A stretch of 64,000 nucleotides of DNA from Cricetomys ansorgei (taxonomy: Eukaryota > Chordata > Mammalia > Rodentia > Nesomyidae): positions 26,006,001 to 26,070,000 of the forward strand of contig JAMJFZ010001131.1 of NCBI GenBank assembly GCA_026225945.1, in the 5' to 3' direction. Below the pieces are notes generated by a model. It was not told where the DNA came from and ran no database searches. It worked only from the letters and a program-made list of their open reading frames with translations. Of the stretch, positions 56,433-64,000 are shown piece by piece; position 1 is the stretch's first letter; each line of letters opens with the position of its first letter. The position numbers and the translations under genes were made by a program.

Positions 56433-58030
56433 GTAAGCACAGAAGTGGACTTCACTTCCCACCTGACGACTAGAGGAGGCAAGGAAACGTCCATGCCCTG
56501 CTAGGGTATTCAGGTCTAATGAAATCGTTTCCTGCGGCCTTTGGCGCCCCTCGCCGCCACATGGACCACCTTCACCGAGGGCAAACACATCGTGAGGGCC
56601 GTAGGCAGAGGCTGTGTCAACCCGGAGAGACAGCCTGAGCGGGGGCGGATGCGCCCACATGGCGCACGCAGATAAGGCAGTGAGGACGAGGTGGGCGCGG
56701 GACACGAGGGGACCGGGAGTCACGAAGCCTCCTCGACTCCCCTCGGAGTGGCCGCCCATTTGTTCCGAATTATCAAGCTGGAGTCCAGGTCAAAAAGCCA
56801 CCCCTAGGTAGCTCGTCTGGGACGCGGAGGGAGCGTCAGACAGCGCGGGGCTGAGTGGGGAAGCGGCTCATTCAGATGGAGGGGGAGCCGACAGTCTGCC
56901 CTCGCCACGGCCTCCTTGCCACGTCCTGCACGGAGACCGGGAAGCAGGAGGGCATGCAAAGCCAGGGTCCACTTGAACCTCAGTTTTCCGGGGCCAGAGG
57001 AGGGGCGGCCTCCACCGCGTCCCCTCGCCCCCAGGCCGCCTCACCCCTCCGCCCGACTCTTGGTTGGGTCCGGGACGGGGCGGGGCGGGGCGGGGCGGGG
57101 AAGGGCGGGGAGGGCAGTGCTCCACGTGCAGCGGCGATCCCCCGCGTTCGGCTTCTTCCGCTGTTCGGCCCCCGCCTCCGATTCGGGCTGGGGCGGGGCC
57201 TCGGGCAGGGCGGGGCGGGGCGTGGGCTCGAGGGGGCGGGGCGTGGGCTCGAGGGGGCGGGGCGGAAGGCGTGGGCGGGGGGTGGGGCGGCTACGGCGTT
57301 GGTCTGGCGGCGGCCGCGGGGCTCGGAGCGGCGAGCAGGCTCTGCGCGGCGGGAGCGGACGCAGGTTCGGAGTCGGACGCCCGGCGCTGGCGACTTTGGA
57401 GGTACGCTCCGGCCGGCCTGCTGGCCGCTCTCTGGGACGGCGCGCCCGGCCGCCGCTGTGCCCCCTGCTGGTCTAAGCCGCGCTCCTTGGCAGTGCGGCT
57501 CCCGGAGTCTTTCTTCTTTCTCGTCGGGCTCTGGGCGTCGGGCACCGGGAGGGCAGGTCGCCTCTCCGCGAGTCGGAGCTCGCCCACGCCGGGGCGGGAG
57601 GCGGGGGCCCCGGGCAGCCGCGGCTGCGGGGGAGACGCGGAGCTCGCTGGGGGGCCGGGCTGCATTCCTGCTTCCCGGTCCCCGGGACCCCTCGCCCCAG
57701 TTCGAGGGGCGCCTGCCTGTCGCGCCGCGTCCGGGACTAGCCGGGCCAGCCGTGAGCCGGTGCTCCTCAGCGCCGTGCGGTACCGCCTGTTGTGCGCGCA
57801 GGCCGTCCCGAGTCCCCGCCAGTGCCTAGCGTGGGAAGCCCTGGAAGGGGGCCTCGGGCACGCACGAGTGGGGGTGCGGCCTGCAGAATTCGGGTTTCTG
57901 GAGGGACTTCACACGGCCAGGCGAAGGAGACCACTAGCCTGCCCTCCGGGAAGGCGGGGATGTGGACAGCTGGGGGCCACCCACGGGAGGTCTACAGGAT
58001 TAAAGCCACACTGCGAGTTCCAGGATGGCT
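56345..58030 (+). promoter_or_regulatory. CpG-island promoter of an unnamed gene
   Basis: Very G+C-rich with CpG at near-expected density, in sharp contrast to the A/T-moderate flanks. GC boxes (GGGCGG or GGGGCGGGGC) cluster at 57072-57112 and 57190-57295. A 21-base unit (GGGCGTGGGCTCGAGGGGGCG) is tandemly duplicated at about 57219-57260. No TATA box is obvious, as is usual for CpG-island promoters. GC-box position and the donor at 57401 suggest transcription to the right. Frames of 324 codons through it lack a domain and exist because G+C-rich DNA has few stops. Confidence 0.85.
57295..57401 (+). other. predicted non-coding first exon (5' end approximate)
   Basis: Lies just downstream of the GC-box cluster. 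It ends at a good splice donor, TTTGGAG|GTACGC, with GT at 57402-57403. No ATG occurs in the stretch, so it would be 5' untranslated, with coding exons beyond the window. The start site cannot be fixed from sequence alone. I do not recognise the gene. Confidence 0.45.
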
Positions 58031-58034
58031 TAGC

Positions 58035-59645
58035 CTAGTGGTGGGGCGCTTTCTTAAGGCGGGGATGGATGGAAAGCTGTCAAAACAAGCACGTTTAAAG
58101 TAGAAATAAAAGCTGGCACGAGTTTCAGACCGCACGGTTGTGTGGCTAGTGTCGGAAGAAATATCACCTCATTGGCCCCCTTACACCTTTTTTGGGTTTT
58201 GTTTATTTATTTGTTTAAGCAACCAGTCTGTTTTGCTAGCACTGCCCTCTGAAGCTGTGTAGTGCCTCCACAGCAGGGAGGAGAACCTGAGCAAGGATTC
58301 TCGCCACTTGTGAATGTGGAGGGAAAGTGTATCTTTCCGGATTTTCCACTCACGGTTCCGTCCTTTCTTTGGGACCTGGTGATGTTTGTGTACTGGTTTT
58401 CTAAGCATCTACTTATTACATTTAGTTTTTGCACGAAATACCCGCTGTTGCCACAGGGTGTAGTTTGGGGATTAGAGAATGCTTTTGGAGAAAGCTGCTA
58501 GTGGCTTCATTTTCCAAGAATGTAAGTCATTTCCTTTCTGTGGTTTCTGGCGGTTGATATTTCACAGCATCAAAACTCAGTTGGAAAAATTTTCCACAAT
58601 ATATCTGTCATTTAAAAGACTTGTGACTTTGGGGTTTTCTTCTTAAGAACAGTGCATAAACTTGGGCCCACCATTGTTAAAAGGACAAGAAGGGCTTTTT
58701 TCCCCGTAGTTTTTTTCTTATCCCGAATCTAGAGTATTGAGACTGCTGTAGAAAGTTTTAACAGCCAAGACCTACAAACGGCTTGCAGGATGGAGAGTGG
58801 GGGGAGGGGAAGAGAGCAGAAAGGGGCAGGAAAACAGATGCCTTTTGCTCTGGTCCTTTGTAGTAAAACTTCTAGCACCTAATCATTTTCCTTGGGTGTG
58901 GTTTTGAGAAATTATAGTTTTATGTTAAAAAATGAGAATACTCCACAATTGGAGGCAGTTGACATTGAAACGTGGGTGGGTTTGGAGGATTTTTTTTTTT
59001 TTAGTATGTTTGTAAACATACTGACTTCATATTTCATTGTAAGTAGACCTTTGGTAGGATTATTAGATAGAGAGGGTCCCCCGGGTAATATCCCATAGAA
59101 AGCCAACGGACTGTAGTATGAACTGAGTTGCTTGCAGGAATACCTGCGAGCTGACTCCACCAGCCCCACTAATCTGCAGTTCTTGCAGGGCTCAAAACAT
59201 TAGAGACAGGGAAGTCTGTCTCTTCCATTTTGGAGTTGACAGGAGTAAGACACCAGCTTCCAATACATAGTATGAACTTGTAGATTTAAGAAACCCCTGG
59301 CTTTTACAGGAGAATATTTGAAAGCGACATGGTCAGGCCCGAGGCCCTGTGTGCTATGGGTTTTTAAAAATCTGTCATTCAACTGGCTGGCTGAATTGGG
59401 GGATGTTGTAGACCATTCCACATTTTACTGTGCTTATAAAGCTTTTGGCTTTCAGAACTCATGACATAATGGACTGTGCTGGCTTTTGTGGCTTGGAGTT
59501 AAAGTTTCAAATAGAATTGTTTTTGACTGAGCCGTCAGGTTTAGAGTTTTGTGTAAATGACTCCTTTCTCACAACTTACTTTCTGATAAAGGAATTCTTT
59601 GTAGCTTTCAACTTGGATGTTATACATTTCGGTTTCTAAAGCTGT
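58035..59645. other. probable first-intron sequence
   Basis: G+C content falls off sharply after the island. No SINE or exon recognised. T-rich runs lie at 58989-59001. The stretch 58660-58760 is unremarkable. Confidence 0.4.
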
Positions 59646-59648
59646 AGG

Positions 59649-59930
59649 TTTTTTTTTTTTTTAAATAAAACCTGCAAACAATTATTTTATTACATGAAAG
59701 CCAGTACCAAGAAAAGATTAATTCAGTCCAGATGTAAAAATGTATGTGGATTTTAGATTTGGATGATCTCAACAAGTTTCCCTTTTGTCGATGAGGCTGC
59801 CTGGATCCCAGATGGCATCCACAAATTATCCCATAGGCCTGTTCCTGAATTGAGGACCAAATTTCATGGGCTTTCTCCAAAGTCACTTTAATGTTATTTT
59901 TGAATCTTCTCAAGAATAGAATGCTTTCTG
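59649..59930 (-). pseudogene. probable 3' end of a processed retrocopy (source gene unknown)
   Basis: On the minus strand a body of about 240 bp ends in AATAAA (plus-strand TTTATT at 59686-59691), about 22 bases before an A14 tail (plus-strand T14 at 59649-59662). That spacing is as in a real mRNA 3' end. An open 97-codon minus frame runs to the tail, but no domain is recognisable, so I cannot tell coding end from 3' UTR. No target-site duplication was found by eye. It could also be the tail of an unrecognised LINE-like element. Confidence 0.4.
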
Positions 59931-59934
59931 CATG

Positions 59935-60255
59935 TACCCAGAGAGGGTTGTTTTCCTATTACCCCTAATAGAAACCTCACAGTGCCCAGTGCAGCACATG
60001 CAATCTGTTTCTTAGTGTAAAAACAGGTGGTATATGGTATTTAGGTAGCTAGCCTTTAAAAGTTTGACTTTTAGCCATCTGATTCCAGCTTTTCTTTTAC
60101 CTTTTCTAACAGGAAAAAAAATGTTTCAGGTGTTTACAATCTTAATAGAATTCAGCTGTAAGAGCTTGTGGTTTCAAGTGTATTCTGTTCGTGTTTGACT
60201 AGCCTCAACCCTCTGCCCCCTTCTTACTCCAAAGAAGCACAATCTAGAAGAGAAG
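59935..60255. other. non-coding stretch
   Basis: No repeat or exon recognised. Confidence 0.4.
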
Positions 60256-60257
60256 AT

Positions 60258-60420
60258 TGTTTGTTTTTGTTTTTGAGACAGGGTTTCTCTGTGTGACAGC
60301 TCTGGCTATCCTGGAACCTGATTTGTAGATCAGGCTGCCCTCGAATTCACAGAGATCCTCCTGCCTCTGCCTTCCTAGTGCAGGGATTTGGGAATAAAAG
60401 TGTGAGCCACCACTTCAGGT
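60258..60420 (-). repeat. B1 SINE with small internal insertion
   Basis: Antisense: GTTTTTGAGACAGGGTTTCTC, CTCTGGCTATCCTGGAACC, CACAGAGATCCTCCTGCCTC, TGTGAGCCACCAC. An extra GATTTGG-type segment interrupts the usual 'gtgctgggattaaag'. The left side has a T/G-rich tail. Confidence 0.93.
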
Positions 60421-60424
60421 TTTT

Positions 60425-63400
60425 GCATTACAATGTAATGACACATTTTGTGACTTTGCCATGTTCTGCTTGTGTAAACAGGGTATTTCTAGAAAGGAGT
60501 TTTATGAGCAGTGGAAATTTTAGCTAAAATGTGTCTTCTCTAAATCTAAGCAGGAAAAGTGGTATTGCAGGCTTCAGTGGCTAAACTTTGATGGTTAGGG
60601 GATAGTTGAGAGTACTTTTTTAAATTGCTTTGCTGAAATATATGAGTAAGTAGAAACAAGTTAGTGGGATAATTTGAGAAGAATTAGGTAGCTGAATACT
60701 GAACATTGGGTTGCATGCAGAATATAAACTTAGAAGGATAAATAGTGAAAATCAAGGTTGAAGTGGGGAGAACTTTCAATTCGAATGTAGAAAATAAAAG
60801 AATGTTTTTCTTACCTGAGCAAAGGACAAATTTGGATTTGACGTGCTGTAGGGTCTGTATGCAGCCTAGAATGGGACTGGCTGCTGATTGATTGTTGTCC
60901 TGGAAACCTTGCCTCCCTTAATGTGGATTCACTAGTTTGCTGTTAAGTAATGTGCAGGGGCTAAATGCCATTGTTGCTCACTCCCCCCTTCCAGCCACTT
61001 CCCCTTTTAAAGAATGGAAACTTTCTGTGTGTAAATGCTAGTAATTATACAGATATTTAATTGGTCTCTAGCATTTGGGAAAGCTGTTAATACATGCTTG
61101 ATAAAAACTGTGGGATCAAAGGGTTCTTCACAGTAATGGTGGACACCATTAGAAGGTCTGGGGCAGAAGCAGGCACTCCATGCATCTCATTCGCTTTCGT
61201 GACTTGGCAGTGTAATTACTTCCGGAGCAAGTTTGTATATGATCACTATATGTATCAAGTAGAGCGATCATGCAGTCTCTCATATTGATTAAAGAGAGAT
61301 TACAGAACACTGAGAAGGGGAAGGAAATAATTGATCTGTGTTCCAGGAAGAGAAAAAAGTGTTCCGTTCACAGATGGACCAGGTGTAGTCCCAAGGAGAA
61401 GGCGGTGTTGACCTGGGGCTCCCCTGGCATTGTCGCTAGCTCAGCTTTTTTTTCACCACCTGCATGGCCTTTGAGGCAGAGTTTAAACAGCAAGGAATTA
61501 GGGGGAGGAGATCAGGTGCTACCCAGGCGATTGTATTAATTACATATAGGACGAGGTTCTGATCAACAGCATCAACTTAGATACTGAGTATCCTGTGTGG
61601 ATTACCCTGAGGTATCAGGTGTTCTCCAACGTTTTTATAGTTTATATAAAACAACGTTTTACATTAGCATACAGCCAGAGTTTCATGTGAGAGAGAAAGA
61701 AAGTCTTACCCCAGAGTAAAGTAAACTCAGGAGCAGGCTCTCTGGTCACATTAAATGAAATGTAATTAATATTCTCCCCGCAGGAAACAGCATGTGTTGT
61801 ACAATTTCAGTGGCCGGCTGGCTTTCTTTCACACCTCTTGGTCCTTGTTGCTTTATTTCTTTGAATCTGCTGCTCGCTAATTGTATATAACCAGAGAAAC
61901 ACACAACTCAGAATCATCCCGCACAAAGTGATCTGATCCAAGGATGATCACTATTCTGACTCTTCTAGAATAGGTTAGTTTTAATCTGTTCTTCGATTTC
62001 ATGTAAATACAATCAAATAAAAGTTGTTTGGTTTTTTTTGTGTATTTTCCCTTTTGGGGGTTAGATGACGGGCCTTCTCTAGCCCAACGTATCATGTAAT
62101 CTGTAGAAATTGATGTGGGTCCTGGTGGTTCTTTTTATTTCCATCCATTAATACGTCCAGTTTCTCCATTCTGTTAAGGACAGTTGGGTAGTATGGGGCT
62201 AATATGTAGAGACTCATCTTCTGATGGCTCCATAAAAATCAAGTACTTCAGAATTGAGAGTATAATCTTAAGATTAAAAGCAACAAAAATAACTCCAAAA
62301 ACAGGATATGAAATGATGAAAAAAGCAGTATCTCAGAAACGTCTAAGGTTCAACATGGAATTCAATCTTTGTGGAATACAGTGAGGGCATCAGCTGGATG
62401 ATGCCACTTCAGCATTGAAGACAGGGAAAGAGGCCTTGGGTGACATAGCAGCTAACCTGTCATCTTCGAAGGTAGAATGACTCACACCTACCAAGGCTCA
62501 CCTGATGACCATGCCACAGTGGAAGCCTCTTGGGACCCAGTGTAGTCCAGCCATAGCCAGACAGATGGTTTGCTGCCCAGAGCAGTGCAGGGTTTGCCTT
62601 GCAGGGGGAACACAGAGTTGGAACCCAGTACTTCTCATTCTAGTCTTCCTGGAGGCTCAGTGCCTGGAGCATGATTGTCCTTTTCTGATTCACTCCATGG
62701 TGCTGTGTGGCTCTGCTCAGATAGTCCAACCTGTCAGTCAAAATGAACCTGTAGTACTGTGGTAAGACGGAATCTCTCAGTTCCTCTTCCCTCCTCCACA
62801 GGCCCTCCACACTGAGAGCTACCAGGATTTCTCTTTTCCCCCTGCACCATCTCATCTTCCTCTTGTCTAGACTGGCCAATGAGATGTTGGCTACAAATGC
62901 CGATGGGTATCTTGAGGACCCTTTGAGTTGCCTTCTTGATCCTAAGCGATCTAAGATGGACCCTAATTTCAAAGACCCTGCCTCTAAAGAAGGTTCACTG
63001 TTTGGATTCTTGAGTTTACGCTTTCCCCTTTCCTGCAGCTCCCTTTCCCCTGCATCTTCTCCCCATCAAGTGATTATCCTCAGAAACAGCCAGTCTTCAC
63101 CAACAGCAGCGGTGAAATTCTGACGCTGAGTTCTGTGGCCCGCCCCAGCAAACACACACAAGAAGCTTAGGATTCTGATCTCACTGAGTGAGAGACCTGG
63201 TGGATAAAGCCAGGAGCTTGCAAAAGATGCAGATATTTTCTCTCATGTCTCCCTGAAGAATAAAGGGCATTTTCATGGGTCCAGACAAGGCTTAACGTTT
63301 CCCATTAAGCTCATTAACAAAGGTGGAAGTGGATGGTAGTATTACAGAAATTTTAAATAAATGTGTCTTCATCAGCCCCGTTGGAATGAGCTACTTCTTT

Positions 63401-63585
63401 CCACAGCAAGAGTTTATCATGTATAGTCTTGGGAAAATGTTCAGATATGCTGACCACAGATCCACAGCCCCAGCATGTTGCTCAGTGAAATTACAAGAGA
63501 AAAGACTAATACAGTTTGAGGACTGCATAGAAGAGAGGTGGGGAAGTGGCCGATGGGGAGGTGAGGGTTTAAGTTGTTGGGTATT
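60425..63585. other. probable intronic sequence, SINE-free
   Basis: Over 3 kb with no recognised repeat. The block 61740-61890 is notable, with CATTAAATGAAATGTAATTAATATTC and a pyrimidine-AG (CTCCCCGCAG|G at about 61795) that resembles a splice acceptor. The 86-codon frame at 62863-63123 reads smoothly but has no known domain and no splice support. Confidence 0.35.
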
Positions 63586-63589
63586 TATT

Positions 63590-64000
63590 TTACGTAGCAG
63601 TAGGTTTCATAAGATGTTTTCATTCAAGTGTATCGTGATTTGGCTGTATTTGCCCCTCCCCTATCATGCCTTCCTTTATCAAGCTGTTCTGTTTTCATGG
63701 CACACTCACACACACTCGTGCATGAATGATTTCATACATGTATATGAAATCTAGGAACCACATATTAGAGAAAACGTAGTATTTGTCTTTCTGAGCTTGT
63801 TTTGTTTTACTTAATGTGACAATGTCCAAATCCCTGCCATTTTCCTGCAAACAGTATACTTTCATTCTTCTTTATGATTGGATAAACCCATATATTATAT
63901 ATATATGTGCATATTCTCTCACATACACCCACACATATATATACATACATACATACACACACACATACACAGACATATATAGACACACACACCAAATTTC
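63590..64000 (-). repeat. rodent L1 (Lx-type) 3' fragment, continuing past the window end
   Basis: Antisense L1 words in order: GAACCACATATTAGAGAAAACG, TAGTATTTGTCTTTCTGAGC, TTTACTTAATGTGACAATGTCC, CCATTTTCCTGCAAACAGTAT and TTTCATTCTTCTTTATGATTGG. No open ORF2. Ends in the simple repeat at 63893 onward. Confidence 0.75.
63893..63997. repeat. (TA)n/(CA)n/(CATA)n compound microsatellite
   Basis: TATATATATATATG, then ACATATATATACATACATACATACACACACACATACACAG to near the right edge of the window. Confidence 0.9.

Noticed and set aside
56855..58038. Two 324-codon and one 186-codon plus-strand frames in the CpG island
   Set aside because: Stop codons are rare in DNA this G+C-rich. No domain, no conserved motif, and they cross the predicted splice donor.
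58000..58040. Short B1-like words (GTCTACAGGATTAAAG, GAGTTCCAGGATGGC)
   Set aside because: About 40 bp only and in scrambled order, so likely chance.
62863..63123. 86-codon frame that reads smoothly near its start
   Set aside because: No known domain, no splice or retrocopy signature such as an A tail. A homology search would be needed.
1..64000. Search for CRISPR arrays, phage or bacterial operons, tRNA and rRNA genes
   Set aside because: No regularly spaced repeats with unique spacers, no dense coding. tRNA-like boxes occur only in SINE heads.

Overview
The window looks like nuclear DNA from a muroid rodent (mouse, rat, hamster or vole type). The evidence is the set of short interspersed repeats: B1 (7SL-derived), B2/B3, the B4 chimera and a few ID elements, set among old mammalian MIR, MER5-like, MaLR-type and L1M debris. 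Microsatellites are abundant. Bacterial or viral gene organisation is absent, as is any CRISPR array, rRNA gene, or tRNA gene outside SINE heads. ID copies are few, which argues mildly against rat. I cannot name the species or chromosome.

Layout. From 1 to about 56.3 kb I find no convincing protein-coding exon, and the region reads as intergenic or as a long 5' flank. It holds scattered SINEs and LTR pieces. Two LTR-like or unclassified repeat families appear more than once: family A at 593, 7313 and 20375, and family B at 12440 and 16855. A decayed class II (betaretrovirus-like) endogenous retrovirus env fragment with a probable LTR lies at about 21.2-22.6 kb on the minus strand. A 958-bp GT-rich array lies at 43.6-44.6 kb. 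Several SINE-free, A/T-rich blocks with homeodomain, octamer or forkhead-like sites (10.7-11.1, 43.2-43.5, 47.2-47.5 and 49.2-49.4 kb) are candidate conserved enhancers.

From about 56.35 to 58.03 kb there is a strong CpG island dense in GC boxes, with two good splice-donor matches. It is best read as the promoter and non-coding first exon of a plus-strand gene whose body lies mostly beyond the window. I do not recognise the gene. From 58 to 64 kb the sequence looks like first-intron DNA, with a probable 3' end of a processed retrocopy (59.65-59.93 kb, minus), a B1 (60.26 kb) and a rodent L1 3' fragment that leaves the window at its right edge.

Long open frames here are not genes. The 329-369 codon frames at 43.5-44.7 kb are translations of the GT array. 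The long frames at 56.9-58.0 kb exist because CpG-island DNA is poor in stop codons. I see no sign of an undescribed biological system. The items most worth a second look are the CpG-island promoter, the GT array, the ERV env remnant, the repeated LTR-like families and the candidate enhancers. All repeat names come from recognising consensus features by eye, so boundaries are approximate.
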